Positions 10,630 through 21,229 of a stretch of DNA of 64,000 nucleotides are shown piece after piece. The first letter of the stretch is position 1, and every line of letters starts with the position of its first letter. The DNA is from Diplolepis rosae (taxonomy: Eukaryota; Arthropoda; Insecta; Hymenoptera; Diplolepididae): the NCBI GenBank assembly GCA_030998225.1, contig JAPYXD010000743.1, positions 62,001 to 126,000 on the forward strand, written 5' to 3'. A program made the translations under genes and the position numbers. The notes beneath the pieces are model-generated. The model was given only the letters and a program-made list of their open reading frames with translations, did not search any database and was not told the DNA's origin.

Positions 10630-13600
10630 TTACAGTTGGCCATAGCCGCTATTAGAAGTACTAGAGTCCTCATCTAAAAAATAAGGCATACACTGATCTA
10701 TGTGTACTCTCAGTATTTTATCTTTATTCCTAATGCGTAGATTATTATTATCTAGGTAATCTATAACTTCGTAAGGACCTTTCCAGGATTGTTCTAATTT
10801 GTTTTGTTTGGTGTTGTTAAGGATTTTGACTAGGCTTCCAGGCTTGTATAAAGGATGTGTTCTTATTATTCCTTCATCTAATCTTTTCTTAGTTTTTTCT
10901 AATTCTACTTGGATTCTCTCTCTAGCTTTTCTGATGTTTTCCTCGTGTTTTTTCCTCCATTTTCTAATCAGATCTTGATGGGTTAAATTGGGTGAGTTTT
11001 CAATTTGAGATGGTATATTTGGTAATCTTCCAAACGTGAGTTCAAAGGGTGTGAATCCCGTGGTTTGATTTACTGTTGAATTTATTGCGAATGTTACATA
11101 TTTTAGATTTTCGTCCCAGTTATTCTGATTTTCTGCCATGCTAGTTTTGATCAGATTATTCAGGGTTGAGTGCATTCTTTCAATGTTTCCGTTGGATTGT
11201 GGATGGAATGCTGTAGTTTTAATATGTTTGATTTTCAAAGCTTTCTCAAATTGGTCCATTAACTCAGATAGAAAGTTAGACCCTTGATCAGTGAGAATAG
11301 TTTTAGGGGATCCATAAATGTAAATATATTGTTCTATCAGAGCTTCTACTATTGCTGTTGAGGTTTCACTTTCTAACGGTATTAAAGTGGTGTATCTGGT
11401 CAATCTATCCTGAATACTAAGTATGTATTTGTTACCTCTAGGTGTAGTGGGTAACGGTCCAAAAATATCCCGTGCTATTTTATCATTTGGATTGAGTGGT
11501 ATGTCGGGTATTATACTTTCTGATTGATTCTTAATTCGCGTGGTCTTTTGTAGTTGGCATATAGGGCATTTTTTGACATAGTCCTTAATGTCTTGGTCCA
11601 TGTTGGTCCAAATTCCGATTCTCTTGGCTTTTTCGATAGTATTTTGTTCTCCAGTGTGATCCCTATGAGCTTCTTTAATAATTTGTTTTCGTTCTTCCTT
11701 AGTTAATTCTCGGGTTGTAGAGAAACAAATGTGGAAATTCTTATCTGGATAATAGTTTGATAGGAATTCCATTATTTCTTGAATTACTTCTCGCTCCAGA
11801 AATGTAAATAGAGGATCTCCAAAGGATAATCTAACAATTGAAAGTTTCCTGTTAACGAATTCTTCGATGAACCAACTTAATTTATACAGCCAATCTTCTT
11901 CGTTGTACATAGGCATTTCATCCTTAGTTACTTCTTTCCAAGGTTTGCCGATAGGGTTAGGCTTTGTTTTAATTTTGCCTTTGACTGGTTGTAGTTTCCA
12001 ATTTATAAAATCCGTATATAAATTAGTATTGTCTCCTGGTGTTTCCGTGATTTCTTCTTCCGTTTCTGTGGTTTCATTTTCTGATGGTTCTCTCATTCGC
12101 CTCGCGGTTAATTTGATTTTTTCTTTTAAAATTTCGTCTTTTGTTATTCGCGGCGTGTCGAATGTTTCTATTTCCGGTGACTGGTCTTCCAAGCTTGGTT
12201 CTTCTTCTTCAGTACTAATTCCGGTTTTTTCCATTGCTTCTTGTAATGTGTCCTTAGTGATGGGAAAAAGTCTGGATAGACAATCCGCTACTTTATTTTC
12301 TTTTCCTTTTACATATTCTATTTCGTATTCGTATTCTTCCATACGAAGTCTCCATCGTAAAAGTCTTGAGCTAGGGTCTTTCACATTGTGTAGCCAAACT
12401 AAAGCACGGTGGTCTGTTTGAATTTTGAATTTCTTTCCGAGAAGATATTGTCTGAGGCGTTTCATAGCCCATACAATTGCTAAAAGTTTTTTTTCAGAGG
12501 TGGTGTATTTTTCTTCGGCTTTGTTCAATGTTCTTGATATAAAAAGACAAGGGTGCCCGTCTTGGCTCAATACTGCTCCTAATCCACAGTTGGATGCGTC
12601 CGTAGTCAGTATAAATTGTTTGGAAAAATCAGGGAATTTTAAAACTGGTGCGGTTATCAATGCGTTCTTCAAATCGTAAAATGCTTTTTCGCAGTCTGGG
12701 GTCCAATCGAATATTGTCTCTTTCTGAGTTAGCTTTGTTAAGGGTCTCGCTATAGTAGAGAAATTCTTGATGAATTTCCTATAGTAACCTGCAAGTCTTA
12801 AAAATGATTGCACATCTTTTACAGTTTTCAATGGTCTGAATTGTTTTATGCAGTTTAATTTTTCAGGGTTGGGTTTGACTCCTTCTTTGGTTATTATGTG
12901 TCCAAGGTATTCTAGTTCTGGTTTAAGGTATTCACATTTTTTCGGTTCTAATCTTAGTTCTAACTGGTAGATTCTTTCCATGACTGCTACTAAGTTCTTA
13001 TTATGTTCCTCAATTGAGCTTCCGAATATCACAATGTCATCTATGTACGCAAAGCATTTTGTTCCGATTAATCCTCTGAATGCATTATCCATCATTCTTT
13101 GGAAAGTGGCTGGTGCGTTCTTTAAACCGAAAGGCATTCGATTGTATTCGAAATGTCCTTGGGTTGTAGAAAACGCAGTGTACTTTTTGTCTTCTTCCTT
13201 CATCGGGATTTGGTGGAATCCAGCTGAGAGGTCAAAGGCAGAAAAGAACTTAGCTTTTCCTAAGTGATCTAGTATATCATCGATTATTGGTAATGGGTAA
13301 GCATCTTGATCCGCGTCTTCATTAATCGTTCTGTAGTCAATTACCATTCTTAATTTATTTCCTTTTTTCGGTACTATCCATAAAGGTGAGTTGTATGGTG
13401 ATTGGCTTTCTCTTATAATTCCCTTTTTTAATAACTTTTCTGTTTCTTCTAGGGCAAACTGTCGGTGTTTTTCGGGTAATTTGTGGGATCTTAGATTGAT
13501 TATTTTTCCATTTTTAAGTACTATTTGATGTTCGGTAAGGTTAGTACATGGAAGTGGGTCTGATTCTAACGTGAAAACTTCCGAGTATCTGGCTATCATT

Positions 13601-14457
13601 TTTTTGATGAATTCTCTCTGGTCTTTTTCTAAATGATCTAATCTTGAAGCTTTCAATAATTCATTTAGTCGAAATGTCATTTGAGGTCCATTACTTTCAT
13701 TTGTGATTATTTTTAATATAGGTTCGTAGCTAATCTGGAGATTTACTTCTTTAGGGTAATCCTCATTATTTTTCAATGGGATTTTTATTTGTCCGTTTCG
13801 TATAGTGTAGAGTCCGTCGGGGATTTCCTTATCATCTATAATGATAATATCTTGATCTTCTGCGTCAGTAGAAATGGTACATATCTTTTCGGATTTTCCT
13901 GGTATGAAATCATTGCTTAGATGCAAAGGTATCTTTACCTTATTTAGCACGAGGTGACTGTTCGTGATCGCGTATCTTGGATATTTTTCATGGAATTTAA
14001 TTCCAATTATACCTCCTTCTGGTAAGGGAAAATCGTTGGGTACTATGTAGAAAACGTGTTCTTGTCCAAAAAAGTTTAATTTTGTAGAATGTTTAGAGAT
14101 ATGGCGATCGTTACCCATTAGGAATGTTTTGTGGGTAGATTTCCTTTCGTCTTTATCATCCAATATTTTTTCTTTGATTATGTTTATAGCAGCTCCTGAG
14201 TCTACTAATAATCTGTATCTTCCAGTTTTTCTTCTGGCATCGATTGTTCGTAATCTTCCGCATATTGAAGAAATTCGGCTGATTCCTCGAAGATCAGTTG
14301 CTCCGTTATTTCTTCCTCTGTCATGTTTACCGCTTCTATTTCTTCCTCTTGGATTGCTCTTACCGGAGGTGGTCGCTTGAAACCATGGCCTGGGGGAAAA
14401 CCCTGCTTCACTTGGCACTGTGAAGATATATGACCTATTTTGCCGCACTTGAAGCAA
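10630..14457 (-). CDS. pol: Pol polyprotein (protease-RT-RNase H-integrase), copy A
   Basis: 1275 codons, uninterrupted. Domains in order: retropepsin with LLVDSGA (~res. 82); reverse transcriptase with FDLSAGFHQ and the catalytic YIDDIVIF; RNase H with TDASNCGLGAVL; a gypsy-type integrase with an H-H...CPIC zinc module, then DIFGPLP, LTDQGSNF and the FHPQSNG/E segment of the DDE core; a basic C-terminal domain. It makes cDNA from the element's RNA and inserts it. It overlaps gag by 253 nt in the -1 frame, so expression would need a -1 ribosomal shift. Odd points: in the RNase H EK-x-LLAIV motif, where the family has a catalytic Glu, this copy has Lys (copy B has Glu), and the SFLGL motif reads SFLRL. 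The frame is open but the enzyme may be impaired. Confidence 0.93.
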   Translation of the reverse strand: MLQVRQNRSYIFTVPSEAGFSPRPWFQATTSGKSNPRGRNRSGKHDRGRNNGATDLRGISRISSICGRLRTIDARRKTGRYRLLVDSGAAINIIKEKILDDKDERKSTHKTFLMGNDRHISKHSTKLNFFGQEHVFYIVPNDFPLPEGGIIGIKFHEKYPRYAITNSHLVLNKVKIPLHLSNDFIPGKSEKICTISTDAEDQDIIIIDDKEIPDGLYTIRNGQIKIPLKNNEDYPKEVNLQISYEPILKIITNESNGPQMTFRLNELLKASRLDHLEKDQREFIKKMIARYSEVFTLESDPLPCTNLTEHQIVLKNGKIINLRSHKLPEKHRQFALEETEKLLKKGIIRESQSPYNSPLWIVPKKGNKLRMVIDYRTINEDADQDAYPLPIIDDILDHLGKAKFFSAFDLSAGFHQIPMKEEDKKYTAFSTTQGHFEYNRMPFGLKNAPATFQRMMDNAFRGLIGTKCFAYIDDIVIFGSSIEEHNKNLVAVMERIYQLELRLEPKKCEYLKPELEYLGHIITKEGVKPNPEKLNCIKQFRPLKTVKDVQSFLRLAGYYRKFIKNFSTIARPLTKLTQKETIFDWTPDCEKAFYDLKNALITAPVLKFPDFSKQFILTTDASNCGLGAVLSQDGHPCLFISRTLNKAEEKYTTSEKKLLAIVWAMKRLRQYLLGKKFKIQTDHRALVWLHNVKDPSSRLLRWRLRMEEYEYEIEYVKGKENKVADCLSRLFPITKDTLQEAMEKTGISTEEEEPSLEDQSPEIETFDTPRITKDEILKEKIKLTARRMREPSENETTETEEEITETPGDNTNLYTDFINWKLQPVKGKIKTKPNPIGKPWKEVTKDEMPMYNEEDWLYKLSWFIEEFVNRKLSIVRLSFGDPLFTFLEREVIQEIMEFLSNYYPDKNFHICFSTTRELTKEERKQIIKEAHRDHTGEQNTIEKAKRIGIWTNMDQDIKDYVKKCPICQLQKTTRIKNQSESIIPDIPLNPNDKIARDIFGPLPTTPRGNKYILSIQDRLTRYTTLIPLESETSTAIVEALIEQYIYIYGSPKTILTDQGSNFLSELMDQFEKALKIKHIKTTAFHPQSNGNIERMHSTLNNLIKTSMAENQNNWDENLKYVTFAINSTVNQTTGFTPFELTFGRLPNIPSQIENSPNLTHQDLIRKWRKKHEENIRKARERIQVELEKTKKRLDEGIIRTHPLYKPGSLVKILNNTKQNKLEQSWKGPYEVIDYLDNNNLRIRNKDKILRVHIDQCMPYFLDEDSSTSNSGYGQL

Positions 14458-15395
14458 TTCATTTTAAATCTGTCACTCAGTGGTATGGTACTATTCTGTG
14501 CTCTAGGTGTAGTATTTGCACTGAGTCGAGGTGGTCCGGGTGATTTGGCCCATATTTTTACTGGTGGTTTGATAATTTGTCTGACAGGCTGGCTGTCTTT
14601 TAACCATGTTTCAGTTTCGATGGCTAATGCTTGAGCCTCGTTTACTGTGTTCGGTTTTAACAGACGTACCTGCATTCCAATTTCTCTTTTTAAATTTAAT
14701 AAGTAACGGTTAACGGCTTCTTCTTCTTCCAATTCTATTTTAAGTCTTCGTTTAGTGGGGTTTACGTGCTGGGATTGGACTAAGTAATTTATTTCATTTG
14801 TTATTTGTCGAAACCTCGTCGTGAAGTTCTGAACCGTTTCTGTTAAGCCTTGCTTGCAGCTTTCTAATTTAGATTTTAATGAAATTAATGAACTGGTTTG
14901 TCTCAAATTTTGTCTGAGTGCCGCGTATAAATCTTCATAGGAGTTTATTTGCATATATCTAATGGCTTTTTCTGCCACATGTGTAATTTTCTTTGCTAAA
15001 ATTAAATCTAAAAGTATTTCTGGTTCTTCGCATCTTATTCTAGCTCTCTTTACCGTTTTTATAAAATCTTCTACTCCCATGTCGTCCTGGCCGTTAATTT
15101 GCTTTATCGTTTCAATTGCTAACTTGGCTCCCATCTTCCGTTCCTCGTGTGGTGCTGTTGGGACAGTTGTTGGGAAAAATTGTGATTGACCGTAAATATT
15201 TTCCTGTCTTGGTCTAAATGTTTCTTTTCTTTGGAATGTTTTTTCTTCGGCCGAAGAATGATCGTCTGTCGCTTCTTGTCGTTGCTGGGATTCACTATCT
15301 GTTTCTACTGTCCCTGCTCCTCCTAATTTCTTTGATAATCTTGAAATTTCATCTATCCTATTTTCGTTTTCTTTTTTCGGGTGTAGAATGTCGCG
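14205..15395 (-). pseudogene. gag: Gag of copy A, start codon deleted
   Basis: An open gag frame lacking its N-terminus: the 237 bp that hold the ATG and first ~37 codons in copy B are absent, and the frame opens after a TAA at 15396-15398. The first internal ATG is at 15134. The remaining product has the retrotransposon gag helical domain and a single CCHC knuckle (CFKCGKIGHISSQC) at 14430-14470, then an acidic tail ending in TDY at 14205. Gag forms the particle that packages the RNA. The frame is intact through the knuckle and the tail overlaps pol. Confidence 0.85.
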
Positions 15396-16092
15396 TTAAA
15401 ATTTTAAATGTTTATTTTTTAATACAACAAAATGCAGTATAAGTTGCTACAAACTGCTACTGATTTTGAGGTAGTGATACTTAATTTGTTAAGGGTGGCC
15501 AGTGCTTGTGAACACACAGAGTATAGCCAACCGGATCTTGCCTCAACTTTACCTCACCTGTACCGTACTACAGTCGCCGTGCAACGTACGTAAAGAGGAT
15601 TTATACTCTAAGGCCCAAGATCGATTGAGAAATGTTTACAATACTTTCACTTTCTAGAAGTAATGCTTACTGTGCTACTCGTGGCCTGATGTGGGATCCG
15701 TAGACCGCCTGCCTTCCTTGACGTGTCGAAGAGATGAGTCAGCTTACTGTTGAGAACCGGTTGCCTGGCTGGGCGTTGGCTGCTTACTTACGCAGATGCG
15801 TCTTCCGCCTGATTGCGGGCCTCGTTCAATTTTAATGGAATCTTTCACTGATAATTTACGTGGTATAGTGGCTACTAAATTCACCAACTAATTTTTATTA
15901 TCAGCTACTTATTCCTGTTTTCGGGCTTACCGTAGTGAAGTCCGGAGTTCTTCTTATTTTTAAAACTTCGTAAAGTTTCTTTAGCTTCTTGGGTCCGTGG
16001 ATTCCAAGTCTCGCACAGGTCCGCGTTCTATGTGGATTTTCGTAGAAATTAAAAACCGAGAACTTAAGCGGATCGTGGCAGGATTGCCAAAA
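15396..16092 (-). promoter_or_regulatory. Leader and primer-binding site of copy A
   Basis: Untranslated leader between the 5' LTR and the damaged gag. The primer-binding site (TGGCAATCCTGCCA on the minus strand, ~16076-16089) begins 3 nt after the LTR. Several donor-like AGTAAG/GGTAAG sites match copy B and could be used for a subgenomic env RNA. Confidence 0.6.
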
Positions 16093-16205
16093 TGTTATAG
16101 TGAAAACTAAACTTTCTAATTTTTAAAGGTAGTGACATCAAACTGATGTCACTTTGTATGTTTTTATTCTTGAGAGGAAGGAGGTCATCATCTGGCCTGG
16201 TAACA
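16093..16205 (-). repeat. 5' LTR of copy A (internally deleted)
   Basis: Starts TGTTACCAGGCC and ends CACTATAACA like the copy B LTRs, but jumps from CCTCCTTCC to TCTCAAGAATAA. It therefore lacks both ATATATGTAG blocks and is 113 bp instead of ~210-223. Confidence 0.85.
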
Positions 16206-16793
16206 ACCTATTAATTTAAAATTATTTACAATTATTTTATACCAACGAAATATTTTTAAAATTGTTGAATTCTTTCAACCTCTTCTTTCGAAACAATGTC
16301 AAGTTTCTTATTGTCTCGCATGCAAAACTATGTTGATTTTTAAAAATTTCCAACAAAGAAATCCAAAATTTAACAACTTTTTATTATGCATTTTTTATAT
16401 GAAAAATAAATCTCTGATGAGGGCTCCGATTAGAACCGAAACACATTTTGAAAAACTAAATAATATTTTTCAATTTCATACATATTCAATTATATGAATA
16501 GGTAATTTACAGATGCGAGATCTTGTACTTCGTTAAAGCATGATTTTTAGGACTTCTTTTAGGTGTGGAAATTTCATAATTTTTATCCACTTTTTAATAT
16601 TTTAGGATGCCTATCTAAATAAATCCTCAGGCTGATCGAGCTCATTCATTGCCCCAAATTTTATTCATGTTCCAAGTTAAGGGGGATTTCTACCTTGTTG
16701 AGTCAAAAAGCTATACCATTTTCTCGAATTTCTCGGGAGAAAAGTTAAAAAGATAAACACTTGAAATTTTGTCTAGGTATTAAAGTAATTGTA
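16206..16793. other. AT-rich non-coding DNA with one hammerhead-like motif
   Basis: No gene is visible. The only distinctive content is the hammerhead-like core at 16414-16441, described separately. Confidence 0.5.
16414..16441 (+). ncRNA. Hammerhead-ribozyme-like core motif
   Basis: CTGATGA (16414-16420), a potential stem-loop GGGCTC-CGAT-TAGAACC, and CGAAA. These match the two invariant single-stranded boxes of the hammerhead catalytic core flanking helix II, which has one mismatch. Helices I and III and the NUH cleavage site are not evident nearby, so this is more likely a degenerate relic than an active ribozyme. Confidence 0.4.
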
Positions 16794-16992
16794 TTAAGGT
16801 AGTGCATTCACGAAAATTAGACCACAGGCAAAAATAGATAATTTTGCTTTCAGGAATAGCAATATTATTATTGAAGGGCTAATTTGAAAGAGAAAAGATT
16901 ATTTTTCATGAAAAAAATTTGAAACACAAAAAAATAATTTTATTAATAAATTTTATCTTTGCCCAGACTTATTTTCTTATCGCTTTGAGCCA
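16794..16992 (+). mobile_element. Partial copy of the TTAAGGTAGT MITE
   Basis: About 200 bp matching the left arm of the 6605-7244 element, starting TTAAGGTAGTGCATTCACG and continuing through the AATAGATAATTTTGCTTTC segment. Similarity ends near the CGCTTTGAGCC phrase. No complementary right arm follows. Confidence 0.7.
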
Positions 16993-17850
16993 AAGGGCAT
17001 AACCGGGTTTCTATGTGAAATCGGCCTTGAAACCAAATCAAATTTTGCATCGACTATATTTTACCATTTTCGTTTTTTGCGTTTTTTAGCTAAACTAATC
17101 ATCGGGAAATTTTGAAAAAAATCAGGATTTTTTTTCCAATAAAAGATACATTTGTGAATTTTTGCAGATTTTTTATGCATAATTCGTGATACAAGAAATT
17201 GCGAAAATTTTTGCACACAATTTTATTCATGTTTGATTTGCGCGACCACTCTTTTGAATTATGCTATTCATTAGTTACCTATCGATAATTAAAACAGAAT
17301 TTTTGCACATTTTTGCAAGGTGTGGATGGGGGTAAAAAAATAAAAACCGTCAAAATACACATTCTTCCAACATCTTATTATTAAAGCACTTTTTATAATA
17401 ATAGTAGACTAACGAAAAAAAATTGTTATTTGCTAATAAACCTCTAACACGGTTTACTGCTAAAATTTTTGCAAAATATTTTGCGAATTTTGGTTGTTGC
17501 GAAAAATCGAAATTCATATTTTGTACAATTTTTGAGTGCGCACCTTAATTATATACCTAAAATTTGCGTAATACTTGCAGCTATCACTATGAATTTTTTC
17601 AGATTTTTCAAAGATGGCGTTTTTTCAAAAAATCAATTTGTTTGAAAAAAACATTTTTTTTTATCATTAAATTTGGAGTAAAAATTTTCCCAAAAAATAC
17701 TACTACATCGGCCATCTAATGATACGTTTGTGTAATTTTTTTCAGAATTTTTCCTAGTTTCAGTTTTAAAATAATTGAAAAAGAACAAATTTCAAGTAAA
17801 TCGGAAACATAGAGTCCTGAACCCGTCCGATTTGCCATGGATCCCACCAT
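16993..17850. other. AT-rich non-coding DNA
   Basis: T- and A-runs with recurring TTTTGCAAATTTT-like phrases and no open frame of credible composition. Nothing else is recognisable. Confidence 0.5.
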
Positions 17851-18113
17851 ATATTCTTGCAATTCATGTATATTTAATAAATTATTTTAAAATAATTATA
17901 ATTATAATCCAAACCACTTCTATACCCTCTTTATTTTATTTTGCAAATTCTTTTCCTCAACTATAAATTTAATAAAGTTTGGTAAAAATTTAAAAATGAA
18001 AGTAAGTAAATAAATTCTTTTGACAATAATTTTAATCAACTTTGAGTGTCGGGGAAATTAAATTAAAAAATAAAAAAAATTGAGTAAAAAATTGAAGTAT
18101 TAAATTTCATACG
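17851..18113 (+). repeat. Dispersed repeat, copy 1 (pair with 34351-34615)
   Basis: About 260 bp that recur in direct orientation at 34351-34615 with scattered substitutions, from CTTG-AATTCAT through the AAATTTCATAC phrase. No terminal repeats or coding sequence, so the class is unknown. Confidence 0.75.
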
Positions 18114-19091
18114 ATATTACTGCATTTTTGTATTTGAAAGTATAAATATGGTTTATAAATAACAATGCTTATATTTATTCCATCGTAACTCAAAATATTT
18201 TCATCATTCAATAAAACAACTCGCAATATCTTCCAATATCAAAATATCAGAACTTCCAATTTCGAGAACGTATTTTCTATGGTTTGAATAATTTTCTTTT
18301 TGGTTAGAGTCTTTCTTTGCGAATATATAATATATATTTCTTTCTTTCCATTAAAATAATGAAAAAAATTCATAAAAATATTGCTGGTTTATTAGTACAT
18401 TAATAGTCTTAAATATAAATTTAACTCAATTTATTCCTATTTTTTTAATTTCAATCAAGTAATGTTAAGTGTAGAATGTTTAAAGAGAGATATTTTGACG
18501 AACTTTTTTCATCGATTATTGCATCGAGAATTTCTGTATAATGAAATTTGTCACATAGATGCTATTTGTTGCATTTTTGAGCGGGATATGGTTGCTAATA
18601 ATTTTAAGTTCTGTTCTATACTCTATATATAATTTTGTTGTAAAAAAGGAAGTCTAAGAGCTATAAAGAGGAGCTATAAAGTCATAAACTTTCCAACCTC
18701 GGAAAATAAAATTGATATGCCTCGACTTCTTTGATTAAATAATTTTATTTGAAGTTCAACAATTTTTAAATTTAAATAAAAAAATAAGACATTTTATGCG
18801 AAAATTTTAAGTTGAAAGTATATCTGAATCTTGTTTTTTACAAAGGTAAAAAAAGTCTATAATTTCTAAGATTATCGTCTTATTTCAATATTTTGATATC
18901 TCTTCTTAAATGCTATTTTGAAATTGTCTGTAAAAGGGTTTAAAAAATATTTTTCTATTATTGTATTTTTTTATAATTAATCGATTAATTTGATTACCAT
19001 ATTGAGATATAAGTAGAAATTAATAGTAGTATATTTTTGGAAAATATTTGCTTTGAGGTCCGTAAATGATAAAATTAATATCAATCTGACA

Positions 19092-19119
19092 TTTCAGCTT
19101 AGATCGGAACCCTCATCAG
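19092..19119 (-). ncRNA. Hammerhead-ribozyme-like core motif (minus)
   Basis: Minus strand reads CTGATGA (19119-19113), GGGTTCCGATCTAAGCT, GAAA (19095-19092). Both invariant boxes are kept. Helix II would rely on G-U pairs and one mismatch. The flanks match the 19518-19545 copy over more than 60 bp, so the motif is part of a dispersed repeat. Confidence 0.4.
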
Positions 19120-19517
19120 GTTTTTTTTTTATTAAATTATGAAAATATACAGAAAAAGTCGGTTGTTAAATTGACGTAACTTTTTTATATGACAATTGTA
19201 ATAGTTTGTTTTTGGGGTTTACTAAGTATACTTATTCCAAGAAATATAAATTATGTATTTTACACCCATACAATACATACTCAATTTGCCGTGCAAAAAA
19301 TGTCACGTAAAGAATTTCTTTGAAATATTTTTCTTGAAAAAAATGTTTTTAGGATTGTTTTATATTCAAGCCTTTCGTTTTCAAATATATAATATATTTA
19401 CCATGTAAAAAAGCTACGTCTTTTCAAATCTAAAATATTTCATTCCAAGAAAATCTCAATTCAGCTTCCCACTTTTTCTGTGTATTTTTAGGTTTTAACA
19501 GGTTTTAATAAAAATCA

Positions 19518-19545
19518 CTAATAAGGGCTCCGATCTGAGCCAAAA
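19518..19545 (+). ncRNA. Degenerate hammerhead-like motif
   Basis: CTAATAA in place of CTGATGA, then GGCTC-CGATCT-GAGCC, a perfect 5-bp helix II, and CAAAA in place of CGAAA. It has the better stem but mutated catalytic boxes; it is the inverted partner of the 19092-19119 copy. Confidence 0.35.
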
Positions 19546-19671
19546 TGTCAGATTCATATTAACTTCATCATTTTCGACCAGAAAGTCAATCTTTTCCAAC
19601 AATAAACCAGTATTTAAGACCAAAGGTCAATACAACTTGCACTTTCAATTAATAGTATAGTACACAAGAAA

Positions 19672-19935
19672 ACTTTTTATATCAATTTTTACTAAAGTAT
19701 TTTTCAATTTAGTGAAAAACGTATCACTCTAAGACTTTTTGTCAAAAAAAAAAATACTAAACTTTAGAAGAATGATATGAAACTTTAGTCTGAATTATAT
19801 TAAAATTTGTTATGAACTATGCTATAGTTTCATATCATTCTCCTAAAGTTTAGTATTTTTTTTGACAAAAGGTCTTAGTGATACGTTTTCCCCTAAATTG
19901 AAAAATACTACAGTAGAAGTTGATATAATAAAAAT
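19672..19935. repeat. Foldback hairpin, ~260 bp
   Basis: The left half (AATTTTTACTAAAGTATTTTTC..., GACTTTTTGTC, CTTTAGAAGAATGATATGAAAC) is mirrored by its complement in the right half around ~19800. Small differences exist (GTCTTAGTGATACG against CGTATCACTCTAAGAC). No coding capacity; probably a small non-autonomous element. Confidence 0.7.
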
Positions 19936-20477
19936 TGAATTAAAATATTATGAATTTTAAATAAAATTGTAATTATATTTAAAAATGTTATACTTAATTT
20001 TGCTCTGAATATTTTTAATTTACAAAAAATTTAAAAAGTTTAATTAAGAATTTCAAAGTGACATGTTTGATAACATGTCTACTATTATATTGACCCAAAT
20101 TCATTTAAACTTATAGGTATGAATCACTATTATTTCAGTACAGGATTTTTTTCACGTACTCCTGTATTCTGTTCCGGATATATTTCTATGTACATAATAC
20201 GAAAAAATGTAAATAATGAACAATAAATTCAATTCAATTTGAAGAAACATTATTACAAGTACTTATTTGCTGAGGAAATTGATTCTGATTGTAAATTAGA
20301 GTCAACATACAAACTAGACAATCCTTGTTATTTTTTATAATTCCGAAATTCAGCTTTGTAAAAAGGGAGTCTAATGTGGATATATGTTTAAATATTATTT
20401 ATATTAATTTATTAAAATGATTGATTAATATTAAAATTTATTTATTCATTAAAATTTAATACTTGATTTTTAAATTT
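19936..20477. other. AT-rich non-coding DNA
   Basis: Nothing recognisable apart from AT-rich low complexity. Confidence 0.5.
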
Positions 20478-20605
20478 ATTCATTTATTAATTAAAATTTA
20501 ATAATTTATTATTAAATTTATTCATTTATTAATTAAAATTTAATAATTTATTATTAAATTTATTCATTTATTAATTAAAATTTAATAATTTATTATTAAA
20601 TTATA
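20478..20605 (+). repeat. Tandem repeat, 42-bp unit, ~3 copies
   Basis: A unit beginning ATTCATTTATTAATTAAAAT restarts at 20478, 20520 and 20562, a 42-bp period, and is nearly identical between copies. It contains only A, T and a single C per unit. Confidence 0.9.
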
Positions 20606-20739
20606 TTTAATTAAAATATAATTTTAACTCATCATATTTTACGCCCAAATGTTCAACATCATATCTTGCGTTTTATCGCTGGACTTGAATATTTTCAATT
20701 TATACAGCTTAAGCAAATGTAAGCTTGTCGGTATTCAAA

Positions 20740-21200
20740 AGGATTGAGGGGTACGGGGAGAGTTGTGGACAGCGCTCCTAAGGTTTAGTTGGCGAACTCC
20801 TTCGATTGGCCAAATCCGCGGGCAGAGGTGTACGGGGGGACCTGAACATTTTCGCCGGACGCGCCGTCTACAATCTTCGCGGGGAACTAGGCCTGCACCG
20901 CATCTAGGCTTATAATATCTTTGTTCACACCGACAGGCAGGCTGAGAGTGAGAGACACTGCGTCGGTTTCAGATCTGGGATCACTGTCTCTGAGTTCTCT
21001 CTGGTTGAAGGCTCCTTGTACCTACAGCTGATATTGCGTGCGCGAGGAATCACATGTACGCACTGTTAGCTAAAGTTGTGTAAGTTTCATTGCTATATGA
21101 AACTCAAGAGTGTGTAAGAGCACTGCTTACAAATCGACAGCTTGCTCGGTTTTTATGTTTCTTTCGACTCTGCTGGATTCCGAGCAAAAGAGGCGCAAAA
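20740..21200. other. GC-rich block of unknown nature
   Basis: About 460 bp with much higher GC and CpG content than the surroundings, and sharp edges. No long open frame and no recognised motif. It could be a promoter/5' exon region or an old insertion. A ~55-bp part (21020-21075, GATATTGCGTGCGCGAGG-like) recurs at 22290-22350 in diverged form. Confidence 0.35.
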
Positions 21201-21229
21201 GAGATGCCAAATTCGAAATGGCAGAAGAT

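Larger units (their letters stand above)
9459..16205 (-). mobile_element. Gypsy-type LTR retrotransposon, copy A
   Basis: Read on the minus strand: 5' LTR 16093-16205, primer-binding site TGGCAATCCTGCCA just inside it, leader, gag, pol, an env remnant, polypurine tract AAAAAGGGGAG (~9655-9665) and 3' LTR 9459-9654. The flanking 4-bp AGGT target duplication is at 9455-9458 and 16206-16209 (ACCT on the plus strand). Relative to copy B it has lost ~110 bp inside the 5' LTR, ~237 bp covering the gag start, and the last ~28 nt of the 3' LTR. Its pol frame is uninterrupted. It belongs to the same family as copy B, in inverted orientation. Confidence 0.92.
18114..19671. other. AT-rich DNA with an inverted pair of hammerhead-like arms
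   Basis: No gene. Segments around 19020-19162 and 19468-19620 are diverged reverse complements of each other (for example AGAAAAAGTCGG against CCCACTTTTTCT) and each contains a hammerhead-like core. Confidence 0.5.

Noticed and set aside
11867..13267. Several 80-180-codon frames antisense to pol of copy A (and the same in copy B)
   Set aside because: Shadows of the pol codons on the opposite strand; Ser-rich translations typical of antisense frames.
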